Assembly (NCBI GenBank): GCA_016508695.1
Contig: VNKQ01000003.1
Span: 1,736,001-1,800,000, forward strand
From: Hyphodiscus hymeniophilus
Lineage: Eukaryota > Ascomycota > Leotiomycetes > Helotiales > Hyphodiscaceae
Direction of reading: 5' to 3'
Length of the DNA stretch: 64,000 nucleotides
Of the stretch, positions 1 through 10,260 are shown piece by piece. The first letter of the stretch is position 1; the number at the start of each line of letters is the position of its first letter. The position numbers and the translations under genes are program-made. The notes under the pieces are model-generated. The model made no database searches. It was not told the DNA's origin and worked only from the letters and a program-made list of their open reading frames with translations.

Positions 1-930
1 CTTCTTCTTTTCCAGGGTTAGCCACACCTTGCAGATGCCCGTATGTCTTTAGCATTTCGAGGTTAGACTCCTACTCGTTCAAAACCTTTTTTGACAATCG
101 AGATCTGGATAGGAATGTTTAAGACGGTTTTAACCCATCTTTCTGGTTGCTTATTGTAACTATTTGTCGAGCAAGGTTCGACGAGGCGTGCTAACAAAAA
201 CCCATTTCTCAAAGGATCACAAATGCATCAAGGTAAATTTGTCTTGCAAAGTTGCTACGTCTTGCCTAAGTCTTCATGAAGACCAAGCATCCATAATCCT
301 ACAATCATCACAGTCCAACCGCCATAACACTCTCTTTGAAAGAACACCTCCTCAAAGAATCTGAAAAAACTTGCGTGTGCCAGATGAAAGCAAAACCTTG
401 TTGAACGGGTATCTTTTGTAAGGCAGAGTACAAGGACAGATCTGACGCCCATGCACCAGTCCAAGGAGCCATCCCCTTTTCCCAACCAGATATGCAAGTT
501 GACAGAAAAGCAATCGACGCCGTACTATGCTAAATAACCCGATGCTAAGAAGTCTTTTGATGTGTGAAGGTGGTTTGCTAGGGTATTAGAGGGTCGAGAT
601 GGGAAGGGAAAGGAAAGAGGGAGGAACGATACTCGAATCGCTAGAACTTACCGCCGGCCAATTGTTAGTATGGGGTCCAGGCAGTTGCCAGGGTAGATTC
701 GTGGAATGAGTGCGAGAAGAACCGGCCCAGATCAAGGAATATCAGGTGAAAGTTTCGACAGATCAAAGATGACGCTCTGAGCCTGATATAAGCCAGAGAG
801 GAACATAATAGCGTGATCCAAAACGTGCATGGCGAGGTGCAGGACCGAGCAGAGTAATTGACTCGACAGTCGAGTAGAGAATCATGATCGAGGACGCTTT
901 GCTTCTATGGAACAATTAGCAAAGCATGAC
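1..930. other. Gene-free stretch at window start
   Basis: No ORF here looks like a protein or shows fungal splice structure. The part next to 931 is probably the 3' UTR and downstream region of the minus-strand gene that follows. I recognise no tRNA, repeat or transposon end. Confidence 0.5.
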
Positions 931-3486
931 CTATAGGCAATGTCTTTTGATTGTACCTTTGCTTTCTTCGCCGGAATCTTCATCATCTACTCGCTGTCTT
1001 TTTGTGGATCCGCTGTTCGAAGCTTGATGCTCTTTTACGGTTGGCTCTTGCACTTGAGGTGTGTGCGGTTCCTCGTCATCATCGTAATCAATCTCGTCCT
1101 CGTTATCTCCATTGAGGTCGATCGTCAAGTCTTCGGTAGATACATGTTGAGCTTCAAGAGTGTTCTCGCTTGCGGCACTCTCAGAACCGGGAGCATCCGC
1201 AAATCCAAGGCTGCTTCCGATCGATAAAGTCTCTTTTGAGAATTGGGCAACTTGATCGGGAGTTGGACCGGCGTGAGTCTCGGGGGATTGTGCCTCCTGG
1301 TCATTGAATTCTGGAAGCTCTTCGTGTTGCGCGTCGTCATCCTCTGCCAAGTCAAAATCGTCGAACGGTTCCTCGCCATCCTCGTTTGTTGCTTCTGCTG
1401 TCAGAACGAGACCATCAGCTATCTCACCACCATTTCCGTTATAGAGCTCATTCTCATTTTGTTCAAACACAATGGCTTGATCCTCGCCGAAATCGGTTGA
1501 TGGATTTTCGTGCACTAGGTTGGCGTGATCGAGATTTTCCTCGTAGTTCTCATCATACTCAATACCATTATTCCCTTCCAGATGCGCTTCGTGGCTGTGG
1601 TCTATCCCTTCATTAGCCACAGAATATTGAGCGAACTGGGGCAAATTATCCTCGGTTGTGCCGGAAATTGACCGTCGACGAAGCTCTTCGTCAATTGCAT
1701 CGTACTCTGCTAAAAGAATATCGGTGCATTTGGAACAGAAACAGGAACGAGGTTTGAGACATGATGGAATGAAATCAATCAAAGTACCATTATTTGTTTC
1801 GTTGTCATCAGTTCCAAGCTTGGTGCGATGCAATTTGGCAACATTTTGCAGCTTTGATTTTGGTTCGTCCTCCACGTCTGAGTAGTCGATCAGATCGCCA
1901 TCTTCGTCTTCGCCACTACGAAAGAGCCCTCCCTCCTGCAATGGCAATGCATCCTCGGTCGCGGTCTGCTGTGTCATCAATCTGTTATTGTCGTTAGATT
2001 CGTTGGTGGCGAAGGCGTCTAGATTATCGACGTTATCTGCTTCTGGGTGCGACTTCTGCTCCACTGTAGCATCATGCGGCACAGTATCATCAGAGCTTTC
2101 CTGGTACGGTACTTTGTCGTCACCGTTCTCGACGCTTTCTCCAATTAGTTCTTCAACCCCATATGTCTCTGAATCTGGTTCTTCTCTCTGCTCGTTGTCA
2201 GTGACATGAGCCGAGTCGTCCAAATTGTCGCTGTGCTCATCCCAATGAATGAGTTCTGATAGACCTTTGCCTTCTGACGCTCCAGAAATGAGGCTTGCAA
2301 AGCGAACTGAGAAATTTGGTCTCGTGGCAAGGAGAAGACAAAGAGGGCGGACGGATTTCACTCCATCATTTTGTAAAAGTTTCTCATGCAGACTGATGAT
2401 TTGTCCAATCGTAACGCTCTGAGTCAATGAAGACAGCTGGCCATCGGGTGTTAGTCCTGCTTCCCGCCGGTAGGCATTGGTACAACTCACCTCTTCAATG
2501 TCAAGTCCAAGGTCCTCAGCCGATATGCAAAGCTCATCTTCATTGCTAAGATCATCATGTATAACATCGCGGATAGCGTCGAAGAATTCACTCAGAGGCT
2601 TCTCCGCAGTAGACATATCAGAAAGAAAGTATGAGTCTATGTCGTCTGTTCCAGACTTAGCAAAAAGCGAATATTCCGAATCGCGATAAATAACGATTAC
2701 TTCGGGTATTGGAGGAGAAGAGGCTGTTGCTTCAGTGTCAGGGGTTTCAAATGTGCTGATAACGTCTTGGGATGGAGAAGCTCCACTCGATCCTTTGGAG
2801 GGCTCAGTAAGACGTCTTGAGCTATGTTCATGAGTTTCAACTTTTAAAGCATTGGCAGTCGGGCTTCCGGACTCCTCGCTATGCGCAGGAATTTTCGGAC
2901 CTCTGTCAGTTGGGGTAATTGGTAGACAGTCTTCAAGGGGTTTATCCGCAGCGAGCTGGTCGATCTCCTTGACGTTCGTATGATCTTCCAAATCTACCTT
3001 TTCTTCATCTTCATGATGGCTTTCATGTTGTGTGTCAAGGTCTTCCAACTCCACGTTGTTGCCCGCTATTTCTGGGTCGTTGGCTTCCCAAGAGACTTCA
3101 TCATTCAAAGGCCCATCTTCTAGTTGGGACGGCGTTCCAATACGGTTCTCATCAACGAGTATACTGGGAAGACCAGGTGCCTCTGGAGATATCTCAACGG
3201 GCTCGTCCTCCATGTTATGATGAGTATCATCGTCTCGCATGAGATCAGCACCATCCATGTGCATAGGATATGATTCATCGCCATCGTCGATCATCAAGTC
3301 ATCGTGGCCCGCGGTTATGGAAGGCTGAGGTTGAAAAGAATCTTCGAGGCCGGTATTTGAGGCAGCATCTTCCAGCACATAATCTTCGTCAACTTGACCA
3401 GCAGCAAAATCGATATCGATATCGATATCCTCATCACCTATATTGTGGCCGTGCTCGGAGGAAATCTCCATCGTATCGTCGGCCAT
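931..3486 (-). CDS. Acidic Asp/Glu-rich conserved fungal protein, probably nuclear
   Basis: The preferred start is the ATG at 3484-3486, in a strong CACCATGGCC context; an in-frame ATG at 3528 would add 14 residues. The product is about 833 aa if a probable stop-free intron at 2437-2490 (54 nt, GTGAGT donor, GACTAAC branch, CAG acceptor) is removed, or 851 aa if it is not. The N- and C-terminal parts are rich in Asp/Glu and low in complexity, including an alternating Ile-Asp run at the N-terminus. A central ordered block around residues 215-390 contains VIVIYRDSEYSLF and resembles conserved ascomycete hypothetical proteins. A Cys cluster CLKPRSCFCSKC lies near residue 560. The C-terminus carries basic KRQR and KRHCL patches that could be nuclear localisation signals (inference). 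I do not recognise a named family. No enzymatic motif is visible. Confidence 0.75.
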   Translation of the reverse strand: MADDTMEISSEHGHNIGDEDIDIDIDFAAGQVDEDYVLEDAASNTGLEDSFQPQPSITAGHDDLMIDDGDESYPMHMDGADLMRDDDTHHNMEDEPVEISPEAPGLPSILVDENRIGTPSQLEDGPLNDEVSWEANDPEIAGNNVELEDLDTQHESHHEDEEKVDLEDHTNVKEIDQLAADKPLEDCLPITPTDRGPKIPAHSEESGSPTANALKVETHEHSSRRLTEPSKGSSGASPSQDVISTFETPDTEATASSPPIPEVIVIYRDSEYSLFAKSGTDDIDSYFLSDMSTAEKPLSEFFDAIRDVIHDDLSNEDELCISAEDLGLDIEEVSCTNAYRREAGLTPDGQLSSLTQSVTIGQIISLHEKLLQNDGVKSVRPLCLLLATRPNFSVRFASLISGASEGKGLSELIHWDEHSDNLDDSAHVTDNEQREEPDSETYGVEELIGESVENGDDKVPYQESSDDTVPHDATVEQKSHPEADNVDNLDAFATNESNDNNRLMTQQTATEDALPLQEGGLFRSGEDEDGDLIDYSDVEDEPKSKLQNVAKLHRTKLGTDDNETNNGTLIDFIPSCLKPRSCFCSKCTDILLAEYDAIDEELRRRSISGTTEDNLPQFAQYSVANEGIDHSHEAHLEGNNGIEYDENYEENLDHANLVHENPSTDFGEDQAIVFEQNENELYNGNGGEIADGLVLTAEATNEDGEEPFDDFDLAEDDDAQHEELPEFNDQEAQSPETHAGPTPDQVAQFSKETLSIGSSLGFADAPGSESAASENTLEAQHVSTEDLTIDLNGDNEDEIDYDDDEEPHTPQVQEPTVKEHQASNSGSTKRQRVDDEDSGEESKGTIKRHCL

Positions 3487-4066
3487 GGTGTCTAGTAGTA
3501 CGGTAGGCCCAAATCGTGAGGCTAACATCGACGATTAGGTACGTGGTAACTTCGAGGGTAGACCGTAGCTGTGAGGGGCAACTTGAAGGGTCTGAGAGAG
3601 AATATGTCTCCTCTGTGCCAACTAGGATAGCATAAGGCACGAAAAAATAGTAAAGTTGTAAAGTATAGAGGGGGATGGATTTCCACGTGTGAATGAAGCG
3701 AAAGGGACTTGCTCCGTGGCGTGGGAACAAAGGTGAGACTGTCGGTATTAGTGGCAGATCGCGTTTGTTGTTGCAACGGACAGCTTTATGAGCATCTTTA
3801 TAGGGATTGTCGATGATTCACAAATATTGAAGTAGATGTAGGAAATCGCCCTCTCGCACGCGTTATTGCAGTTGGATTTGAAATTTGTAGGTAGAGTTGC
3901 CGCATTGTCGACAGTTTGAAGCGCCAACTTTTAGTGCTTTACGCACGGGTCTTTTCTCGAACGGCCACTTTGGACAGCCAAATGATTTTGGAGTGATATC
4001 TGGCAGTTCGACAATATTTAAGTCACCACAACTCCATAAAACAACACAGAATTCATTATCGCAACC
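3487..4066. other. Divergent promoter region, acidic-protein gene / RET2
   Basis: This 580 bp spacer separates the start of the minus-strand acidic-protein gene from the ATG of delta-COP on the plus strand. It must hold both promoters and 5' UTRs. Short ORFs inside it show no conserved features. Confidence 0.5.
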
Positions 4067-5835
4067 ATGGTGAGTACTTGGAAATTGCCATCCCATCTCT
4101 ATGCCCCACTCATCGCGTTGCCTAGGTCGTCCTTGCAGCATCAATCTGTACGCGGGGCGGTAAAGCCGTCCTCTCCAGGCAATTTCGAGAGATGCAACGA
4201 TCGAGAATTGAAGCTCTTCTTGCGTCCTTCCCAAAGCTTGCAGATTCAGGAACACAGCATACAACTGTCGAGCAGGATAATGTCCGATTCGTGTACCAAC
4301 CACTCGACGAGCTCTATATGGTACTCATCACCAATCGCCAGTCGAACATTCTCCAAGACATTGATTCCCTACACTTGTTCGCACAGGTCGTCACGAGCAC
4401 ATGCAAGACATTGGAGGAGAGAGACATTTTGAAGAATGCGTATGAGCTGCTCAGCGCATTTGACGAAATCGTCACATTGGGATACCGGGAGAACCTCACA
4501 ATCAGCCAAATCAAGACATTCTTGGAAATGGAGAGTCACGAGGAGAGAATCCAGGAGATCATCTCGAGGGTTTGCAGTCTCTTCCTGTTTCAATTAAGGT
4601 GGATGCTTATACTGCGGTGTACAGAACAAAGAATTAGAGGCTACAGAAGAGCGCAAACGAAGAGCAAAGCAATTAGAGATGCAGCGGAAGGAGGTTTCAA
4701 GAAGTGGCAGAAATGCAATCCCTCGAACACCAGTTTACCCCACATATACGCCGCCAGCCAGATCGACTGTTGCGGACACATACGATACCTATGAGGCAGA
4801 GAAGAACAAGTCCTACAAGCACGTCATCGCCTGCTCAAAATCCAATGTTCTCACTAACCTTCTCATAGGGCGAGTGCACCGAAGGGCAAAGGTATGCAGC
4901 TGGGCAAGAAGTCGAAGACCACAGATATGTTCGAGCGTGTCAGAGGAGACATGGGTGCCGAGATGGAAGAGCCAACTTCCTCGCCCCTCATCTCCAATAC
5001 CCTCGCACCAGCTGAAGTCCCCCAAGCGACTCCTTCTCATACTTCTACATCATTGGATCGAGATGCTATACACGTCACTATAGCGGAGACTATCAACGCA
5101 AAATTATCGAGAGAGGGTGCTGTCAGCTCAATAGAAGTCAAGGGCGACTTGCAACTACGGATATCAGACCCCACGTTAACCAAAATCAAGCTGGATCTTG
5201 TTGCAAATGCAAGCCATGGCGTTTCGTTCAAGACCCATCCCAATGTCGATAAGGGCCAATTCAACAGCTCTAAGGCTATACAGATGAGTAATCTTACCAA
5301 AGGCTTCCCTGTCAATAACTCTGTTGGCGTGCTACGGTGGAGATGCACACCAAAGGTCGATGATGCAAGTGCGGTTCCAATTACCTTTACTGTGTGGGTA
5401 AACAAGGGATCCGACGACACATACAACATCACTGTTGAATACGAGCTTACTGGTGGGGATTCGCTGAAGGATGTCACTGTTATCATTCCTTATGCCACCA
5501 GCGAACCCGCTGTATCGAGCTTTGACGCAACATACGAAGTCTCTGGGGACAGTTTGGAATGGACTATTGGTCTGGTGGATGACGCAAATGCTACCGGATC
5601 CTTCGAATTTGAGGCTCAAGCTGGGGATGAGAATGAATTCTTCCCAATGCAGGTCAAGTTTGGAAAGACCACGCCTTTCATTGATGTTGATGTAAGACGC
5701 ACGAACTTTCAACATTTCTGGGTATTCGCTAATGATTAATCATAGGTGACTGATGTTATTCTTCTCGAGATGAACGAATCTGTGACTTTCTCGAAAGAGA
5801 TCAAATCTGTTGCTGATTCTTACTTAATTGAATAG
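4067..5835 (+). CDS. RET2: Coatomer subunit delta (delta-COP)
   Basis: Delta subunit of the COPI coat, which drives retrograde Golgi-to-ER transport. Exons: 4067-4069, 4126-4569, 4625-4818, 4869-5691, 5746-5835; they sum to 517 aa, the usual family length. The N-terminus reads MVVLAASICTRGGKAVLSRQ and continues as a longin/adaptin-small-chain-like domain (residues about 1-140). A charged linker with KGKGMQLGKKSK follows, and then a C-terminal mu-homology domain (about 275-517) ending in SVADSYLIE. The first coding exon is only the ATG. The third intron (4819-4868) uses a GC donor (GCACGT) with a CTAAC branch and an AG acceptor; it is the only solution that keeps the conserved SYKASAPKGKG frame. 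The other introns are GT-AG, 54-56 nt. APC4 follows 343 bp downstream on the same strand. Confidence 0.96.
4819..4868 (+). other. GC-AG intron in RET2
   Basis: 50 nt. The donor is AA|GCACGT, the branch is TCACTAACC, and the acceptor is CATAG followed by GGCG. The nearby GT at 4823 would put the next exon in the wrong frame, so the GC donor is the supported one. Confidence 0.8.
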
Positions 5836-6178
5836 AGGTAACGGAGGAAAAGGTATCGGAGTCGACTCCCGGCGCTAAGGAATAGGCATGATTGCCTTGA
5901 TTATGTATTAGCCATAGATAGAAATCGAAATACTCGAACTTCACCGTAAATTGTTGCCAGATGATGATTTTCCCGCCTCAATAACCCATTTCCCACACGG
6001 CGTGATGATCACGAGGATTTGTGGACGGCATTCGCTTACAGAAGCGACTTCCTCTGCAACGCGGTTCGCCTATCGCGTTCCTGCCACGACCAACGACTTT
6101 AGGAGGACCGAACATCACAAGATGCAAATAAGTGTCCAACTTAGAAAAGCAGACAGATGACGGCTCAAACATAGAGGC
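5836..6178. other. RET2-APC4 intergenic spacer
   Basis: 343 bp between two tandem plus-strand genes. It probably holds the RET2 3' UTR and the APC4 promoter. I see no other feature in it. Confidence 0.5.
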
Positions 6179-8832
6179 ATGATGGCAGACCCTTTGAAAC
6201 TCGAGGTCTTGAGCCAGAAGTCCCTGCATCAAACGGCAGATCCTGAACTGTTAACTTATTGTCCTTCCATGGATTTATTAGCTGTTGCCAGTACCGACCA
6301 ACAAGTTTTGATATACCGTCTTAATGGCCAGCGTGTTTATGGTGCTGCTCAGAAAGGTAGCTCGCTGCAGGTGGAGAGCATTCGTTGGAAGCCGAACGGT
6401 TAGTCGAAGACAGATTTTCCTGGAATCTGAAACTGATATCGGATAGGCCAACTTCTTGCCATTGCATGGAGCGATGGATCGGTTCGACTGATAGGTGCTG
6501 AAAGCACTAAGATTGTGCATCAATTCTCCACGGGTAATAAGGTCACGGGCGTCACGTGCATGGGATGGGCTTCCAACCTCACGAGCAGAAAACGCAACGG
6601 AGATGATTCCAAGAAAGCCCCCGGATCATGGGGAGAAATTCTAGACGAAACCTCAGACTCATGGGACAAAAGATCGCCACTAGACTTACCTCGAGACCTG
6701 GCTCTGATCGACATTGAGACCAGTTTGCCGAAACTTAGTGTCCTGGCTGCTGGAGGAATCTCGTAAGTGACACACTAATGCCATGGGAAACTCCTATTTG
6801 ACGGATGATAGAGACGATGTTTTTTCTTCAAGATCTTCTTTGGATGCCCTATTCCGCCCATTTGATCCGAAAGACAACGATGCAGTCGATGTCATGGTCG
6901 TTGGTACTCGGGAAGGACAAATACACCTTACTATCTACGACTCATTCGTTGTCGGATCCTTCGAATCCCCTGTATCTTTTGATGGAGAGCCTTGTCACCT
7001 TGTTCTTCATGCAGCTAACGAGCAGTACTCGACGCACGGTCTTCTCATGAAGTCGTCAGTCGCTACTGAAACGCTTTTCTTCGTCCCAATGGACCTTCGG
7101 TTCATTTCCGCATCAAGCGAGTACCTCTCGCTACTTGCATCTCGATCGACAGCACTGCAGAATCTTCTCCGATACATCAACCAAGTCCAAGCTCTCATGA
7201 CTAGTGAGTGGATAGCAACGCGAGAACTTCCAGGCAAGTTTCTCCGAAACATCAACGAAACTCTCGGTGAGAGAGGCAATCGGAATATTGTACAAGCATT
7301 GTATCACTCAGTAGCGACTGGTCACACATTTCCTGAAGTCCGAGAATGGCTAGTGGATGAGTTGGCGGAAAGGGTAAGCTTGCCACCCAATTACCGATAT
7401 CTTACTTACCTTTCCAGGGCCATAAAAGATGGGACAAAGCAGTCACAAGTGGATTGGAGAATTTGAAACGGCTCGTACACCAAAACATGCTGCCAGCCCT
7501 CGATCGCTGTTCTGTCATACTGAGCCGGTTTTCTGGAATTGCCAAATTTCAAGATACAAACGACACGGTGGGCTTTTCGAGTCAGCAGATACATCACATA
7601 ATCGATATCGTTGCATCTCTGCACTTGATATCCTCCAAGATTCTCATTCAGGTTGTCGACGAAGTTGAGCTTTTCGCAGCTTTTTCTTCCTGGTTACGCT
7701 ACGAGATTGACAGGCTTGCATCCGATTCATCCTCATCGACAAATGAAGACACGAACGAGAAAGAAGCGTCTATCAATCACAGCAAGGTCTTACTCTATCT
7801 TCAAACGGTTATGACAAGCAGTCCGCTGTCGGTATTTTTTGATGACACAGCCGAAAATCCGAAAGAAGCCCTGCCAGAGCCTCAACCAGGTACGAGGATA
7901 TTCGATCAAGTAGACCAGGAACTTCAGAAGTTAGAACATGGACTTCCCTATGTGAAGAATTTGCCTCGGGTTGATCTTCTTTGCCATGTGCTGGGCCAGG
8001 AGACAAACACTGTATTTAGTCAGATTGCAGATGCCGAGAAACGGAATGTCTTGTTTGGAAAGCCTCATGCCTTGGGTATCCCCCAACATGGTACGCCAAT
8101 GGCCATGAGAATGGGCAAAATAGTATGTCCTGCTATCATGTGGAAAAATACGGTTGGCTTATATCTTACCAGGAAGATTCGCTTGGCTCCAGTTATGTTG
8201 CGTTTATACCACAGGGCCTCTTCAGTCAAGGCAAGTTGACTCGACTAACAACAAATTGACTCAACTGACAAGTCCTCCAGTGGAAGTCTTTCGGGTGACC
8301 TTTTCCATTGAGAATGGGATTAGTAATGTGCAGAACATCGACTCTACAGCAATGGAGCTTGGAGATGGCCGAGTGAAGGATTTGAGGTTTGCCGATGACA
8401 ACATTATGCTTGTCTTATGGGAGTCTAAAGGTACTTCACTCCAACTCTCTGAAAGAGCAGGCTCCATTTCTAATAAATCTAGGCTTGACGAGTCTACTGA
8501 GTATTCCTTACCGTGCGAAAAGTATATCACTCCGTACCGATGATCTTTGGCTGAAGTTTCCTAACCACCATCCTGTCACAGATACAATCAATCCAACAAT
8601 ATATGAAAACAAAGAAGTGCTCGCACTCTTTTCGAAATACTCGATCCCGACCGAGGACTCTTTCGTGCCTGAGAAGATCGAGATCAGAGAGTCAAAAGCA
8701 AGAGGCGGAAGGTTAAACGAGGACAATAGAAGAATTGTCGTTCTTGGCAAAGACCGATTGAAGTACAAGGTCTTCGGATATCCGTCTTACCAAGCTCAAA
8801 AGGTACCCAATGAAGATATCCCAATGTCTTGA
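6179..8832 (+). CDS. APC4: Anaphase-promoting complex subunit 4
   Basis: Scaffold subunit of the APC/C ubiquitin ligase, which controls metaphase-anaphase transition and mitotic exit. Exons: 6179-6398, 6447-6762, 6812-7373, 7418-8122, 8173-8230, 8281-8430, 8483-8832; they give 786 aa (785 if the second ATG at 6182 is used). The N-terminal WD40 region shows LLAVASTDQQVLIYRLNG and later QLLAIAWSDGSVRLIG, both typical of APC4. The central helical APC4 domain contains LASRSTALQNLLRYI and NRNIVQALYHSVATGHTFPE, and the C-terminal beta part follows. Intron 5 (8231-8280) is GC-AG with the consensus donor AAG|GCAAGT. The C-terminus is less certain: a weak further intron after AQK near 8802 would change the last few residues. 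Reading through gives a stop at 8830-8832. Confidence 0.94.
8231..8280 (+). other. GC-AG intron in APC4
   Basis: 50 nt. The donor AAG|GCAAGT matches the GC-AG consensus, the branch is CGACTAACA, and the acceptor is CTCCAG. Removing it joins FIPQGLFSQ to VEVFRVTFS in frame. The alternative AG at 8272 breaks the frame. Confidence 0.88.
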
Positions 8833-9145
8833 ACCATCGCCAGAGCGTTCCTTCATTTCCAAGATGACTATCAATGCCAAGTAAGAAGAAACCCACCCCC
8901 ACAATGGTTGTATGATTTGCTGACCATTAAGAATTTGACATTCGTCAATAGAAAACAATTGGTACAGACACTATCGGAGCTTATGACTTTGCCTAACTTA
9001 TAAGTCGATCTCGTCACGAAATTTTAGATTTCGCTTGCGTTTGTTTTGACCTCTCTTGTGACTTGCTTCCGTCCTCCTCAACCAACGTCTATGCACTCCT
9101 GATGTCATTTCAAAATTGGCCGGCCCCCAAAGGGGGACGTACGAA
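8833..9145. other. APC4 downstream region
   Basis: This 313 bp stretch probably contains the APC4 3' UTR and terminator. I see no gene in it. Confidence 0.5.
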
Positions 9146-9517
9146 ATGAAGGGCGGCGCCTATGATTCATCGTCAAGAAATACTTTTGGTATTCCGGAAG
9201 CTTCATTCATGAGAGCAATAGAAGTCCCAGATGCCGGAGCGCACCAAGACACCGAAGATGATCTTGCTGTTATGGCCAGGTTGGGCAAGAAGCAACAATT
9301 TGAGGTTTTCCCATCCATATATCTTACAGAACAGAGAGGATGGGTATCGTACAGTTGTATTTGGAAGGGAAAATTAAGGTTGAGAGTGCTCTTTCTGCTT
9401 AAGAACAGCATTGAAGAAGGGAACCTTTCCTCGGATAACATGGAAGCCCTTCGGGCTTCGGGGGTCTTTGACGCACGTGCCAGGGCTTTCCTGTATTTAA
9501 AGTCGATCAAGGCGTAA
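9146..9517 (+). pseudogene. Truncated amino-acid/GABA permease-like fragment
   Basis: The ORF from the ATG at 9146 encodes an N-terminal segment with DDLAVMARLGKKQQFE. This resembles the cytosolic N-terminus of fungal amino-acid, GABA or choline permeases of the APC superfamily, where the L-A-x-L-G-K-x-Q pattern precedes the first membrane helix. After that point the homology stops. No membrane helices follow, and the rest of the ORF to 9517 resembles nothing I know. A full permease needs about 500 aa and 12 helices. I read this as a 5' remnant fused to unrelated sequence, next to short tandem repeats that suggest past rearrangement. A novel short gene is possible but less likely. Confidence 0.45.
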
Positions 9518-9640
9518 TGCTAGGTCGTGATCGCCGGATAAAGCGATGCCAGGAATGTGAGAGCTCGTCCCGTTGTCCTCCTCGACATGTTTTCTCGTCG
9601 CTACGACGTCGTCTCAACTTCCAAGACGAGGGATTTAGTT

Positions 9641-9751
9641 AAAAGTCGACCTAGGGGAGGCTCATGCAGCGCGACCTACCTTAGCAAGGTCCAAGTGAAA
9701 AGTCGACCTAGGGAGGCTCATGCAGCGCGTCCCTACCTTAGCAAGGTCCAA
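9641..9751 (+). repeat. 57-bp direct tandem duplication
   Basis: Two near-identical units start at 9641 and 9698 with AAAAGTCGACCTAGGG and end with TTAGCAAGGTCCAA. They differ by a one-base indel and a few substitutions. They lie directly downstream of the permease fragment. Confidence 0.85.
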
Positions 9752-9869
9752 AATAGTGGGCGGGCCAATTGAGATACCCGGGGAAGGTTCAGCATGGGTA
9801 GATGGGCTCCAATTACTAACACGAGTTAGCCTGGTGGCCCTGCCCGCGGGAGCACTGTCTTTCCTGAAG

Positions 9870-10005
9870 GGCCACTATCTTACATTCAAGGCCACTATCT
9901 TACATTCAGGGCCACTATCTTACCTGAAGGTCCACTATTTCCTTAGGGGCCACTATATTTTCTGGGTGGCTGATATTTCCTGGGGACAACCGATATTTCT
10001 TGGTG
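9870..10005 (+). repeat. Degenerate ~20-bp minisatellite
   Basis: About seven units begin as GGCCACTATCTTACATTCA and drift progressively to GGCCACTATATTTTCTGG and ACCGATATTTCTTGG. The first three are nearly identical and the later ones have decayed. The function is unknown. Confidence 0.8.
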
Positions 10006-10181
10006 GGCGCGCCCTCGCCTGGCGAATCATCATAGTCGTGCAGTCTCTGGCTTGCACTATTGCTGTCGGTGGTCGAATCTGTCCCTGTTCAACTTGTTTG
10101 CGGCGTCAGGACCGTCACTATGCTGGATGCAATCCTCTCGTCGGATCCACACGTTGAAGTCCAGCCGTGAATCATTCATTA

Positions 10182-10187
10182 TATAAA
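10182..10187 (+). promoter_or_regulatory. TATA box of the small membrane-protein gene
   Basis: TATAAA lies 79 bp upstream of the ATG at 10261, in an A/T-rich stretch followed by a plausible 5' UTR. It supports the gene call at this locus. Confidence 0.55.
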
Positions 10188-10260
10188 CTCCGTCTTGATT
10201 TCAACAGCACTTTCAAAAGCTCTGTAGACATTCAACGGTTACTACAGAGTATAGTATAAA

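Noticed and set aside
4823..4868. GT-AG alternative for RET2 intron 3
   Set aside because: A donor at 4823 leaves exon 3 in phase 0, while exon 4 needs two bases from exon 3. The frame would break.
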